In this document: positions 33,621 through 42,127 of the stretch, piece after piece | Position numbering within the stretch: position 1 is the first letter of the stretch | How the letters are laid out: every line of letters begins with the position of its first letter | Source of the DNA: Methylobacterium frigidaeris | Lineage (GTDB): Bacteria > Pseudomonadota > Alphaproteobacteria > Rhizobiales > Beijerinckiaceae | NCBI RefSeq assembly: GCF_022179185.1 | Contig: NZ_BPQJ01000003.1 | Coordinates: forward strand, 1 to 64,000 | Direction: 5' to 3' | Length of the DNA: 64,000 nt | Notes under the pieces: generated by a model | Told to the model about the DNA's origin: nothing | What the model saw: the letters and a program-made list of their open reading frames with translations, nothing else | Database searches by the model: none | Position numbers and translations under genes: made by a program

Positions 33621-34118
33621 ATGTCCGAGGACATCTTCCGCATCATCTACAAGAGCAAAGCCGCGCATCCGGCGGAGGTGATGCTGGGGCAGGGCCATGT
33701 CGCGACCTTGCTGGCGACCGCCCGGCGGCGCAACCAGGCGGCCGCGGTCACCGGCGTGCTGGTCTATACCGGCCTCGGCTTCTTCCAGGTGCTGGAGGGA
33801 CCCCGGCCCGCCGTGCAGCCGATCTTCGAATCGATCCTGGTCGACCGGCGCCACCACACCCTGGCGGTGATCGAGATGGATGTCGCGGTCGAGCGCCGCT
33901 TCTCCGGCTGGAGCATGGGTTTCCTCGGCATCACCCGGGAGCTCGACGACCGGCTCAACCGCACCGGCCTCGGAGCGGCCGGCGGCCCCGAGCCCCAGGA
34001 CCAGCTCCTGCGCCGGACCCTGCTGCTGCTCGTCGACAGCCCGATCAGCATGCCATGGCTCGGCGCGAGCGGCGCACTCGACGACGGGCTCGGGCCCGCC
34101 CTCGCACGGCGCGTCTGA
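33621..34118 (+). CDS. BLUF-domain blue-light sensor
   Basis: The 165-aa protein is a single BLUF domain with a helical C-terminal extension. The flavin-site residues are in place: Tyr10 (FRIIYKSKA), Asn38 (ARRRNQAAAVTGVLVY) and Gln56 (GLGFFQVLEGP). FAD-bound BLUF domains switch hydrogen bonding around this Gln on blue light. No output enzyme domain is attached, so it probably acts through a partner protein. ATG 33621 is preceded by GGAG. It converges with the MfnF-family gene. Confidence 0.92.
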   Translation: MSEDIFRIIYKSKAAHPAEVMLGQGHVATLLATARRRNQAAAVTGVLVYTGLGFFQVLEGPRPAVQPIFESILVDRRHHTLAVIEMDVAVERRFSGWSMGFLGITRELDDRLNRTGLGAAGGPEPQDQLLRRTLLLLVDSPISMPWLGASGALDDGLGPALARRV

Positions 34119-34126
34119 CCGGACGA

Positions 34127-35221
34127 TCAGCCCTTCGCTGCAAGACTCCCCGCTGCCAGAAGCCCCACCGCCACTGCCGGCCCGCAGGTCGACGCGAAGG
34201 CGGCGGCCTCGGGGGCGAGGCGCGGCGCGATCAGGTCCGACAGATCCTCCATCGGGCGCCCGAGGCGCGTGGCGAGCCTGGCGGCGGCGAAGCGGCCGGC
34301 GCCGCAGATCACCACCGACGCCTCATCGGACAGCTCGCCGCGGGACAGGACCAGGCCGGCGGCGTCGTGCAGCAGGCGCAGCTGGGCCTCGGCGAAGAAG
34401 CCGGCGAGCCGCGCCCAGTCGGCCCCCGTGCCCTCGTGACGGTCGCGGCCGATCATCCGGGCGAGGCGGATCTCGGTCTCGAGGATCGACTTGCCCTTGA
34501 GGTCGGCGCTGTCCTGCTGGTCCTCCGCCTCCGGCAGCAGGCCCAGCAGGCGGTAGGCGTCGGCCGTGGTGGCGAAGCACTCGGCCATCAGCGCCGTGCG
34601 CCGGCCGCGGAACGGCGCGGTCCGGGACAGGGCCAGGATTGGCGTGCGCACCACCCCGGTATAGACCAACTCCCCCGTCTCGAGCCGCTCGGCGTCGCTG
34701 TACCCGATCGCCCGGGGTTGCCCGTCCCGGATCGGGATCAGGTCGGCGGTGGTCGAGCCGATATCGACGAGGAGCGCGTCCGGCCGCAGGGTGCCGACCA
34801 GGGCGGCGGTGGCGTGCCAGTTGGCGCTGGCGATGTCGGGCGCGCAGGGTACCGCCGCGTCGGGGGCGACGAAGCCGGAGCGTCCGGCATAGATCGCGAC
34901 CTCGCCTGTCAGGTGCCCGGCGGCCCAGGCGGCGAGCTGCGCCACGCCGTCGGCGCGGTCGGCGAAGCAGTCGGTCAATTCGCCCGTCATCGTGACGGCG
35001 TGGCGGGCGGGCTCGCGGGCCCAGCCCGGCAGGGCGGCGAAGGTGGCGTCGAGGGCCGGCAGGCCGTTCCAGAGCGGGCACGGCGCCTGCACCACCGCTT
35101 GCACGCGGCCACCTTCGACCAGCGCCGCCTTGACATGGACCCCGCCGAGGTCCCAGCCGATGACGCGACGGAGCGAGGCGGAGGGATGGGGATGGGTCAC
35201 GATCGGATCTCGCACGGACAT
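34127..35221 (-). CDS. H4MPT-linked C1-transfer pathway protein, MfnF-family (hydantoinase/oxoprolinase-like)
   Basis: The protein (364 aa from ATG 35221; GTG 35200 is an alternative) has an ASKHA-type ATPase fold. It includes VIGWDLGGVHVKAALVEGG at the N-terminus, ALLVDIGSTTADLIPIRDGQ in the middle and ASVVICGAGRFAAARLATRL near the end. This family is found only in organisms with H4MPT/methanofuran. I believe its archaeal member MfnF joins the furan moiety to glutamyl-tyramine in methanofuran synthesis, so a methylofuran role is likely. Its start lies only 17 bases from the divergent HisA-like gene. Confidence 0.84.
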   Translation of the reverse strand: MSVRDPIVTHPHPSASLRRVIGWDLGGVHVKAALVEGGRVQAVVQAPCPLWNGLPALDATFAALPGWAREPARHAVTMTGELTDCFADRADGVAQLAAWAAGHLTGEVAIYAGRSGFVAPDAAVPCAPDIASANWHATAALVGTLRPDALLVDIGSTTADLIPIRDGQPRAIGYSDAERLETGELVYTGVVRTPILALSRTAPFRGRRTALMAECFATTADAYRLLGLLPEAEDQQDSADLKGKSILETEIRLARMIGRDRHEGTGADWARLAGFFAEAQLRLLHDAAGLVLSRGELSDEASVVICGAGRFAAARLATRLGRPMEDLSDLIAPRLAPEAAAFASTCGPAVAVGLLAAGSLAAKG

Positions 35222-35238
35222 GGTCGGGGCGGGGTGGC

Positions 35239-35937
35239 ATGAGCGGACCGAGCTTCGCAACCCGGACCGAGGTGGTGCCGGTCCTCGACCTGCGCGGCGG
35301 CGTCGTGGTGCGGGCCCGGGCCGGCGACCGTGAACGCTATGCGCCGATCGTGACCCCCCTCAGCCCCGGTCCCGCCCCCGCCGACGTGGCGCGCGGCCTC
35401 CTCGCGGCCTGGCCTGCGCGCCGGCTCTACGTCGCCGATCTCGACGCGATCATGGACGGGACCCCGCCCGACCTCGGCTCTCTACGGGCGATCGCGGCGG
35501 CCTGCCCGGGGGTGGAGCTGTGGGTCGATGCCGGCTTCGCGACCGAGGACGGCGTCGCGGCGTTCCTGGAAACGGGCCTCGGGCGGCCGGTGCTCGGCAG
35601 CGAGAGCCAGGCCGATGCGGCCCTGGTGCGCCGGCTCGGCCCCGCGGCGGTGCTCTCCCTCGACAGCCGCGACGGCGCGCCCCTTGGCGCCCTGGAGCTG
35701 CACGAGGATGCCTCTTCCTGGCCGCCGGAGGTGATCGTGATGACGCTGTCGCGGGTCGGCAGCGGCGCGGGGCCGGATCTTGCCGGGCTTGCCGCTCTCA
35801 AGGCGCGCGCGAAGCGGACGGCCTTCTACGCCGCCGGTGGCCTGCGCGGGCCGGAGGACCTGCCGGCCCTGGAGCAGGCGGGCGCCGCCGGGGTGCTGGT
35901 CGCGAGCGCGATCCATGACGGGCGGCTGCGGGCCTGA
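35239..35937 (+). CDS. HisA/HisF-like protein of the H4MPT gene set
   Basis: The 232-aa TIM-barrel protein resembles phosphoribosylformimino-aminoimidazole isomerase: EVVPVLDLRGGVVVRARAGD, LYVADLDAIMDGTPPDLGSL, ELWVDAGFATEDGVAAFLET, YAAGGLRGPEDLPALEQAGA. It belongs to the HisA-related group found with one-carbon cofactor genes in methylotrophs and methanogens, not to histidine operons. The first strand has DLRGG, as in HisA. The reaction is not known. A pterin or furan precursor step is inference from context. A bidirectional terminator follows. Confidence 0.84.
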   Translation: MSGPSFATRTEVVPVLDLRGGVVVRARAGDRERYAPIVTPLSPGPAPADVARGLLAAWPARRLYVADLDAIMDGTPPDLGSLRAIAAACPGVELWVDAGFATEDGVAAFLETGLGRPVLGSESQADAALVRRLGPAAVLSLDSRDGAPLGALELHEDASSWPPEVIVMTLSRVGSGAGPDLAGLAALKARAKRTAFYAAGGLRGPEDLPALEQAGAAGVLVASAIHDGRLRA

Positions 35938-35945
35938 CACGGGAA

Positions 35946-35971
35946 GGGAGGGCCCCGGTCAGGGCCCTCCC
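35946..35971. terminator. bidirectional hairpin terminator
   Basis: GGGAGGGCCC (35946-35955) and GGGCCCTCCC (35962-35971) form a perfect 10-bp stem with a CGGTCA loop. It lies nine bases after the HisA-like stop and downstream of fae on the opposite strand, so it can end both transcripts. Confidence 0.75.
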
Positions 35972-35981
35972 GATCATGCAC

Positions 35982-36086
35982 TCAGCGTCCGAGGAAGATG
36001 GAGGCCAGTCGCTGGAACAGCCCCTGCGGCGGAGGCGGCGGGGGCGGCGGGGGAGGCGCCGCTGACTGTTCCGGACGGTTTCCTGT
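35982..36086 (-). other. 34-codon open frame directly after the fae stop
   Basis: Reading on in the fae frame past its TAG gives TGNRPEQSAA, ten consecutive prolines, and QGLFQRLASIFLGR before a TGA at about 35982-35984. The end looks like an amphipathic helix. No start codon exists in the segment. It may be chance (CCG runs are common at this GC content), the relic of another gene's 3' end, or a rarely used read-through tail of Fae. Confidence 0.4.
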
Positions 36087-36602
36087 CTAAGCGACGTTCG
36101 CCGCGAAGGGGTGCTGGGCGGTCTTGTACTGCTGCGTGACCTCGGCGGCGGTCGGCGTGCCCTTGATGGCGCGCTGGATCGACAGCTTCGTGGCCTCGTA
36201 GTTGTACTTCTCGATCTTGGCGTCGTCCGCGGCTTCCCAGTGGATGAACACGCCGACCAGGATGTAGAGGTCGTCGGCCTCGTTGGCCGGGATGATGCCC
36301 TCGGCGACGCAGTCCTGCACCGCCTTGGCGACGGCGTGCTGGGCCGGGCCGAACATCTGGACGGCCTGGCGGGCGTCGTTGATGGTGACCTTGTTGAACA
36401 GCAGGGTGTTGGGCTTGCACGGCAGGTTCGGCGCCACCACCGCGAGCAGGCTGGTGAAGCCGTGCTTGTTGTTGGTCAGGCTGTTGCAGAACGCCGTCTC
36501 GGCGGCGCTGCCGCGCGGGCCGATGATGAGGTCGATATGCGCCACCTCGTTGCCGTCACCGACGAGGGCTTCGCCCACCATCACCTTATTGATCGTCGCC
36601 AT
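36087..36602 (-). CDS. fae: formaldehyde-activating enzyme (5,6,7,8-tetrahydromethanopterin hydro-lyase)
   Basis: The 171-aa protein is a close match to Methylobacterium Fae: [20 protein letters not shown] with the catalytic His, [60 protein letters not shown] and the C-terminal HPFAANVA. It condenses free formaldehyde with H4MPT to methylene-H4MPT in the cytoplasm, the entry step of formaldehyde detoxification and oxidation. ATG 36602 has GGGAGAA upstream. A monocistronic transcript is likely, with its own promoter and terminator. Confidence 0.97.
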   Translation of the reverse strand: MATINKVMVGEALVGDGNEVAHIDLIIGPRGSAAETAFCNSLTNNKHGFTSLLAVVAPNLPCKPNTLLFNKVTINDARQAVQMFGPAQHAVAKAVQDCVAEGIIPANEADDLYILVGVFIHWEAADDAKIEKYNYEATKLSIQRAIKGTPTAAEVTQQYKTAQHPFAANVA

Positions 36603-36723
36603 GTGGGGGTTCTCCCAGGTGTCGATAAGGTTAACCGGCCGCCGGAACAATGCGGCTCGGCCCCGCCATCCTTGCTGTCGGCGTTCAGCGTGAAGCCGAA
36701 CCGGTTGTCTGGATAGCGGCCGG

Positions 36724-36752
36724 ACACTACAGCGCCGCTGAACCGTGAACAA
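36724..36752 (-). promoter_or_regulatory. candidate fae promoter
   Basis: On the minus strand TTGTTC (36747-36752) and TAGTGT (36724-36729) are separated by exactly 17 bases, a sigma70-like arrangement. This would give a 5' leader of about 115 bases before the fae ATG. It is a by-eye match. Confidence 0.35.
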
Positions 36753-36853
36753 GTCGGCTGGCCCGGTACAATGGTCCAGTCCGGCCCTGAAGCCCGCAAA
36801 CGAGCCGCATCGGGACTAGGACTTATTGGCGGGTTGCATCGACGGCAGTGCCT

Positions 36854-37702
36854 CTACCCCTTCAGGCGCCCGAGGGCGTCGAGGAACAGGGTCGCCACGG
36901 TGAGATCGGCGCTGGTGCCGGGGTTGAGGCCCGCTTTCTTGAGGGCCGAATCGTGGGCGAGCAAGGCCGCCCGCGCGCCCTCCCCGAGGATGAGCCCGCC
37001 CAGGGCGGCCTCGGCTTCCGCCCGCACCCGCTCTGCCACGACGGGGCCGAACTTGCGGGCGATGTGGCTGTCGGGAAAGCCGATCAGGAAGGCGAGATGG
37101 ACCGCCGTGGTGGTCCACGGCTCGGGCAGGCCCGCGGCGCGCGCCGCCGCCAGGGCCGCAAGACCGGTCGCGAACAGGTCTTCGAACCCGGTGACGTAGG
37201 CCCTGGCGATGCGGTCGCGCGCCGCCGCCTCGCCCATGGCGGCGAGGAACGGCGGCGGCGGGCCGCCCGCCGTCACGTCGTGTCGCTCTGCCCGCCCGAG
37301 CCCGCCGGGGCTGGCGAGCCGGATCGCCGCGTAGAGGCCGGCGGCGTCCGCGTCGTCGAGGCCTGCCAGCACCGCCGCGAGGCCCGCGCGCAGCGGGCCG
37401 GGCTGCTCCGCCGCGGCGGCGAGCGGCGCGCAGAGCAGCACGATGCCGAGATTGGTGTTCTGGCCGACCCCTGCGCGGGTGGCGGCGACCGCGCCCTCGA
37501 TCCGCGCCCCGACCCGGGCGCCCGCCGCCGCGAGAGGCGGGGCGGAGAGCGCCGCGCTCGCTTCGAAATCCGCGACGCTCATCCGGTGGCCGGCGGCGTG
37601 GACGTGGACGTTGCCGGGCTTGATCGCCGCGAGCTCCGCCCGGCAGGCGGCGAGATAGGCCTCGGCGATCGCCTCCGGGCGCAGCGCGGATTCGCGTCCC
37701 AT
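36854..37702 (-). CDS. CitG-like (triphosphoribosyl-dephospho-CoA synthase family) protein of the H4MPT cluster
   Basis: The 282-aa helical protein has the family signature PGNVHVHAAGHRMSVADFEA and VGQNTNLGIVLLCAPLAAAA, and a C-terminal HDSALKKAGLNPGTSADLTV. CitG/MdcB relatives transfer a triphosphoribosyl group, and the version conserved beside mch and fae in methylotrophs presumably acts in H4MPT synthesis. The exact step is unknown. The ATG overlaps the stop of the upstream ATP-grasp gene (TGATG). The larger open frame extending to 38353 overlaps that gene and is a shadow. Confidence 0.86.
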   Translation of the reverse strand: MGRESALRPEAIAEAYLAACRAELAAIKPGNVHVHAAGHRMSVADFEASAALSAPPLAAAGARVGARIEGAVAATRAGVGQNTNLGIVLLCAPLAAAAEQPGPLRAGLAAVLAGLDDADAAGLYAAIRLASPGGLGRAERHDVTAGGPPPPFLAAMGEAAARDRIARAYVTGFEDLFATGLAALAAARAAGLPEPWTTTAVHLAFLIGFPDSHIARKFGPVVAERVRAEAEAALGGLILGEGARAALLAHDSALKKAGLNPGTSADLTVATLFLDALGRLKG

Positions 37703-38619
37703 CACGCCGGCCTGGCGACCGCGAGACGCGGCCCGTGCCCGGCCCGTACCGCCGCCAGGAAGCCGGTCGCGATCTCCCGGGCGATGTCGACCGGCGTCAC
37801 CTGCTGCAGGCCCGACCAGGCCGGCATGCTGTTGACCTCGAGCACCTGGAAGCCGCCCTCCCCGTCCTCGACGAGGTCGACCCCCGTGTAGCTGCAGCCG
37901 ACCGCCGCGGCGGCCTGCTCCGCCAGCTCCGCGGCCCGGGCCGGCGGGCGCCAGGGCAGCGGCCGGCCGCCGCGGTGGACGTTGGTGATCCAGCCGTCGC
38001 CCTGGCGGATCATCCCGGCGATGGCCCGGCCGGCGCAGACGAAGATCCGGTAATCCTGCCAGGCCCCGTCGCGCCGGGCGACGTAGCGCTGCAGGTAGTA
38101 GACCCGCCCGACCAGCTCCTCGGGCGGCAGCTCCTCCGGCCTGGAGATCAGCTGCAGCCCCTCGCCCTGCGAGCCGAACAGGGGCTTCAGCACCAGCGGC
38201 CTCCCGGGTGCAGCCTCCCGGGCCACCACCTCCGCGGCGGCCTCGCGGCGCGACAGCACGAAGGTCTCCGGCGTCGCGATGCGGTGGCGGGCGAGCAGCA
38301 GGCTCGTCATCGCCTTGTCGACCGAGCGCTCGATGGCGGTCGGACTGTTCCACACCACGGTGCCGGCGGCGACGAGCGCGTGGAGCGCGCCGAGCCGCAT
38401 CGTCGTCGCCTCGAAGGTGCCGCCCGCGATGGTGCGCAGGAGCACGCCGTCCGGCAGGTCGCCGCCGAAGCCCGGCACGAGCAGGGGCTCCGGATGCCCG
38501 GTCTCGACCGTGACGTCGGCCAGCGAGAAGAGCCGAGGTGCCGCGCCTAGATCCGTCAAGGCGGCGAGAAGCTTTGCCTTGTGCCAGGCGCCATTATCGG
38601 CCGCGAGCCCGATCCGCAT
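37702..38619 (-). CDS. RimK-like ATP-grasp ligase of the H4MPT cluster
   Basis: The 305-aa protein shows the ATP-grasp elements: RPLVLKPLFGSQGEGLQLIS (phosphate-binding loop), VYYLQRYVARRDGAWQDYRI, and the metal-binding GFQVLEVNSMPAWSGLQQVT. RimK/MptN-type enzymes add glutamate to cofactors, so a glutamate-ligase step in H4MPT or methylofuran maturation is plausible. It is coupled downstream to the CitG-like gene and follows mch by 10 bases. Substrate assignment is inference. Confidence 0.86.
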   Translation of the reverse strand: MRIGLAADNGAWHKAKLLAALTDLGAAPRLFSLADVTVETGHPEPLLVPGFGGDLPDGVLLRTIAGGTFEATTMRLGALHALVAAGTVVWNSPTAIERSVDKAMTSLLLARHRIATPETFVLSRREAAAEVVAREAAPGRPLVLKPLFGSQGEGLQLISRPEELPPEELVGRVYYLQRYVARRDGAWQDYRIFVCAGRAIAGMIRQGDGWITNVHRGGRPLPWRPPARAAELAEQAAAAVGCSYTGVDLVEDGEGGFQVLEVNSMPAWSGLQQVTPVDIAREIATGFLAAVRAGHGPRLAVARPA

Positions 38620-38629
38620 GGGGCTCCCC

Positions 38630-39610
38630 TCAGGCGAAGGAGCGCGCGACCAGCTCCGGGACCAGCCGGCCGGCCCGGTGGCTGTGACCGGAGCGCAGCG
38701 AGGTCACCACCACCTCGGCCGGGCTGAACAGGTGCTTGTCGATGGCGTAGAAATCGCCGTTGAAGCGGGCGAAGATCTCCGCGAAGGGCGCGCCGTGGTC
38801 GCGCGAGGTGGTGCTCGGCAGGGCCTCGGCCAGAGCCTTGGCGTCGGCGTCGTCGGCCTCGACGAAGAGCTGCACCCGCCCGCCATAGATGATCGCGTCG
38901 TTGGTGCGGCCCATCGCCTGGATGAAGTCCGGATGCGGCGGGCTCAGCGGCGCGGCACCAAGCCCGTCGACGATGGCGTTCAGGTCGAACCCGACCGAAT
39001 GGGCCTTGTGCAGGGCGACCTCCAGCACCCGCGCGACCACCTGGGTCGCGCCGGCGAGGCTCTGGGTCGGGGCGTACACGAAGGTGACGTCGGCGGGCTG
39101 GACGCCTGCTGCGGCCGCCACCTTGGCGGTGACGGAGGCTGGCGGCGGGCTGCCCGATTCGAGCACCAGGGCGACGCGCGGGGCCGCATCGCGATAGGCC
39201 AGCTCCTCGAACAGGTGCTCGACGGCCGCCGCCGCCCGGCCGGGACCGGAGCCGAGGGCGAAGAAGCCCGAATCGCCCTCCTCGTCGGCGAGGTTCCAGC
39301 CGGCATACTGGCTGCCGAGGCAGGCGAGCACCGGGTCGGTGCTGTGCACGGTCAGGGTGAAGGGCCAGGCCTCGAGGGGGCCTGAGGGACCCACCGTCAC
39401 GGTGCCGAGGCCGCCCAGGCAGATCTCGGCGATGCGCCGCCCGGCCTCGACGGATCCCCGCGCGCCCGCTCCGGCATCGATCAGCCGCGCCCCGTCCGGC
39501 GCCCGCGTCACGGCGAGCCGCAACCGGGCCGCGTCGGCGGCCAGGGCCTCGACCAGGGGAGCGGCGAGCGCGTTCACGCTCGGGCGGGACGGGGTGGTGG
39601 ATGAACTCAT
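38630..39610 (-). CDS. mch: methenyltetrahydromethanopterin cyclohydrolase
   Basis: The 326-aa protein matches Mch throughout: [100 protein letters not shown] and [16 protein letters not shown]. It hydrolyses methenyl-H4MPT to N5-formyl-H4MPT. GAGGGAG stands eight bases before the ATG. It is separated from the upstream ATP-grasp gene by a repeat-filled gap of 283 bases, so it may have its own promoter. Confidence 0.97.
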   Translation of the reverse strand: MSSSTTPSRPSVNALAAPLVEALAADAARLRLAVTRAPDGARLIDAGAGARGSVEAGRRIAEICLGGLGTVTVGPSGPLEAWPFTLTVHSTDPVLACLGSQYAGWNLADEEGDSGFFALGSGPGRAAAAVEHLFEELAYRDAAPRVALVLESGSPPPASVTAKVAAAAGVQPADVTFVYAPTQSLAGATQVVARVLEVALHKAHSVGFDLNAIVDGLGAAPLSPPHPDFIQAMGRTNDAIIYGGRVQLFVEADDADAKALAEALPSTTSRDHGAPFAEIFARFNGDFYAIDKHLFSPAEVVVTSLRSGHSHRAGRLVPELVARSFA

Positions 39611-39701
39611 CGGGTTAACTCCCTCGGGCCGGAGCGGGGTGGTGCCCCGCGGCGGCCGGTCAGACCGGTCGGGGTCTGTGGCCCCGTTAGGTGGCAGGCG
39701 C

Positions 39702-39925
39702 GGGATCCCCTCTCCCGCTCGGGTCGGGCTGTTCGGGGAAAGGAGTGGCGCGGGTCCCCTTCTCGCGTGTGGCAGAGGGTTGGGGCGATCGAAGATCGCG
39801 CGTGAGGGTGGCGCGCTTCAGTGTAGAGCGGTGACCGTCGTGCTGGCAGCTCGACGCTTCGTGCTTGATCCTGAACCGCGCCAACCCTCACCCCTACCCC
39901 TCTTCCACACGCGAGAGGGGATCCC
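39702..39925. repeat. dispersed palindromic repeat, family B, copy 2 (two arms)
   Basis: On the minus strand 39702-39805 reads CGCGCGATCTTCGATCG, CCCCAACCCTCTGCC, ACACGCGAGAAGGGG and ACCCGCGCC, the same blocks as the copy at 25730. A second arm at 39880-39925 (CAACCCTCACCCC, CCTCTTCC, ACACGCGAGAGGGGATCCCGCG) is inverted relative to it. Between the arms (39806-39880) I see no gene. The stop codon of the neighbouring ATP-grasp gene is inside the second arm. Confidence 0.8.
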
Positions 39926-41090
39926 GCGATACTCCGTCGAGCATGGAGCGGCGGCTGGCGAAAGCCAATGCGGTGTCAGTCGTTCCCTCCAGCCGCGCCC
40001 GCAGCTCCGCCGCCCGCATCGCGACGGCGCGCCGGGCCGCGCCCGCATCCGCTCCCTCGGCCAGCACCGTGCAGATCGGCGCCCCGGCCTCGACGCGGCT
40101 CCCGGCCGGCGGGCGGTCCATCGTCCAGTCGGGCCAGTCGAGGAACGGCACCGCGGAGATCTCGTGATCGGCGTAGAGGATCTCGGTCGCGGCGGCGCCC
40201 GGGAGGACTGACCGATGCTCCGGCAGCCGGCCGCCGGCCGCCGCCAGGTGGGCGGCGAAGAGCGGCACGGGCCCGCGATCGAGGACGTCCAGGGTGGCGC
40301 CGGGTCGGGGATTGATCTCGAGCAGCCACCAGGCCTCGCCATCGACGAGAAGGTCGGCACTGACGAGGCCGCGGAGCCCGGTGGCGACGGTGAGACCGGC
40401 CAGCGCCCGCTCCGCTGCCTGCTGCACCGCAGGCGGCAGCGCGGCCGGCCCGGCGGCGCCGGCGTAGCGGAACGGCCGGCCGGGTCCGGGCGCCGTCCAC
40501 TGCTCCGTCACCGCCAGGACGGCGATGGTGCGGCCGTCGACCAGCGCGTTGAGGGAGCGGGGCCGGCCCGGCACGCGACGCTGGAGATAGGCCCCCGCCG
40601 GGAGCCGGCCCGGCCCGGCCGGGCGGATATGGCCGCCGCCCGAGGCCCCGCGCCGCTTCATCAGCCAGGCCTCGGGATCCGGCACCGGCGCGAGGGCGAT
40701 CTCCGGATGCGGGATGCTGAGGCGCGCGCACAGGGACGCGAAGCCGGCCGGATCCTTGAGCGCCGAGACGGCCTCCGGCGCGGCGCCGAGCAGCCGGAAG
40801 CGCTTGGCGAGCCGCCGCATCAGCCCCGGCGCGCCCTCGAAGCCTGAGCCGAGGACGAGGCCGACGGGGGCACCCGCCTCCGCCGCGAGGCTCGACAAGG
40901 CCGCCTCCACGCCCCGGGTTCCCGGTCCGGCGCCGAGTCGGCCGGACACGCGGCGGTAGCCGGCGGCGAGCGCGCGGGTGTCCGCGTCGCCGAACAGGTC
41001 GGCGACGAAGGGGCTGTAGCCGGCGCGCCGCGCCGCGGCGGCGAGTGCCCGGCCCGATTGCGCCGCGATCAGGACCGCCCGAGCCGTCAC
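39894..41090 (-). CDS. ATP-grasp protein of the H4MPT/methylofuran cluster
   Basis: The 398-aa protein has an N-terminal Rossmann-like part (VLIAAQSGRALAAAARRAGY, APVGLVLGSGFEGAPGLMRR). An ATP-grasp domain follows (WLMKRRGASGGGHIRPA, GAYLQRRVPGRPRSLNALVD, LVDGEAWWLLEINPRPGATL). It overlaps mtdB by four bases. The archaeal tyramine-glutamate ligase MfnD is also ATP-grasp, so a role in the methylofuran side chain is possible but unproven. The natural C-terminus seems to end near LAFASRR. The last residues (DPLSRVEEG) are encoded by the palindromic repeat. Confidence 0.85.
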   Translation of the reverse strand: MTARAVLIAAQSGRALAAAARRAGYSPFVADLFGDADTRALAAGYRRVSGRLGAGPGTRGVEAALSSLAAEAGAPVGLVLGSGFEGAPGLMRRLAKRFRLLGAAPEAVSALKDPAGFASLCARLSIPHPEIALAPVPDPEAWLMKRRGASGGGHIRPAGPGRLPAGAYLQRRVPGRPRSLNALVDGRTIAVLAVTEQWTAPGPGRPFRYAGAAGPAALPPAVQQAAERALAGLTVATGLRGLVSADLLVDGEAWWLLEINPRPGATLDVLDRGPVPLFAAHLAAAGGRLPEHRSVLPGAAATEILYADHEISAVPFLDWPDWTMDRPPAGSRVEAGAPICTVLAEGADAGAARRAVAMRAAELRARLEGTTDTALAFASRRSMLDGVSRDPLSRVEEG

Positions 41091-41995
41091 GCCGCGGCGG
41101 TCCGGTCGGTGATCTCGACGGCGAGCCGGTAGGCCTCGCGGAAATCCAGGACGAGGGGCCGGTCGGCCTGGAGCAGGCGGCGGAACAGCCCGGCCTGGGT
41201 CCCGTACTTGACGTTGCCGATGGCGAGCGCCCCGATGCCGACGCCCCGCCCGCCCGGCAGGGGAACGGCGTCGGCGTGGACGTCGATCCCTGCGATGCCG
41301 GCCGGCGGCACGGCGTTGACGTCCGCGGCGACGAGGAGGCGGCCGGCCTGCGCGAGGTCCTCAGGACTCAGCACCTGCACGCCCGCGGCGGCGGCGGAGA
41401 GGATCACCTCCGCGTCCCGGGCTGCCGCGACGCGGCCCTCCCGGCTCGCGCCGTCCGCCGCCTCGACGGCGACCCCGAACCGCGCCCGCATGCCCTCGGC
41501 GATCGTCGCCACTCGCGCCCGGCCATTGTAACCGACGATGATCGGGTGCGCGCCCTCCTGCGCGGCGATCACCGCGGCGCAATAGGCGACGACGCCGGTG
41601 CCGCCGAAGATCGCGACGCGCTTCCCCGTCAACTCCTCGCCGAATTTGTCCCTCAGCGCCCGGCGCGTGCAGGCCACCATGGCGGCGCCGGTGGTGAAGG
41701 AGCCGGCCGGATCGGCGAAGACGTGGTTGGCGAAGGGCGGCACGAAGGCGCCGGTCGCGGCGTCCACCATGTCGAGGGCGGCTTCCGCGTTCTTGCCGCC
41801 GATGAAGATCGCCGTGCGGGTGCCGTCCTGCGGCGCGCGGGAGAAGATCGAGTCCTGGACCAGCGGCACCACCTCGGCCAGTTCCACGCCGGTATAGGTC
41901 GAGACGACCTCGAATCCTGCATCCACCGCCATGTTCACGTCGAACGGGCTCATGTGCTTGAGCGGCGTCAGCATGTGCAGGATCGAGCGGGCCAT
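41087..41995 (-). CDS. mtdB: NAD(P)-dependent methylenetetrahydromethanopterin dehydrogenase
   Basis: The 302-aa protein matches MtdB: MLTPLKHMSPFDVNMAVDAG, TAIFIGGKNAEAALDMVDAA, FGEELTGKRVAIFGGTGVVA with the nucleotide-binding GGTGVV, LLVAADVNAVPPAGIAGIDV and IGALAIGNVKYGTQAGLFRR. It oxidises methylene-H4MPT to methenyl-H4MPT, the step after Fae. GGAGGAG precedes the ATG, marking the start of the unit that continues into the ATP-grasp gene. Confidence 0.96.
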   Translation of the reverse strand: MARSILHMLTPLKHMSPFDVNMAVDAGFEVVSTYTGVELAEVVPLVQDSIFSRAPQDGTRTAIFIGGKNAEAALDMVDAATGAFVPPFANHVFADPAGSFTTGAAMVACTRRALRDKFGEELTGKRVAIFGGTGVVAYCAAVIAAQEGAHPIIVGYNGRARVATIAEGMRARFGVAVEAADGASREGRVAAARDAEVILSAAAAGVQVLSPEDLAQAGRLLVAADVNAVPPAGIAGIDVHADAVPLPGGRGVGIGALAIGNVKYGTQAGLFRRLLQADRPLVLDFREAYRLAVEITDRTAAA

Positions 41996-42127
41996 CCGAC
42001 ATCTCCTCCGGGGCGGCGAACGTCGCGGCCGCTCGTCGGCAGCCCGGTTCGCGCTGAAAGTTCGGGTGTCGTCTCTACCTTTACGCCCGCCGGCGCCGCC
42101 TGTGGCCTGGACGTTGGTGGCAATCCG

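Noticed and set aside
35974-36420. 148-aa minus-strand frame overlapping the 3' half of fae
   Set aside because: It is out of frame with fae, overlaps its conserved coding region and has Arg/Gly/Gln-rich shadow composition.
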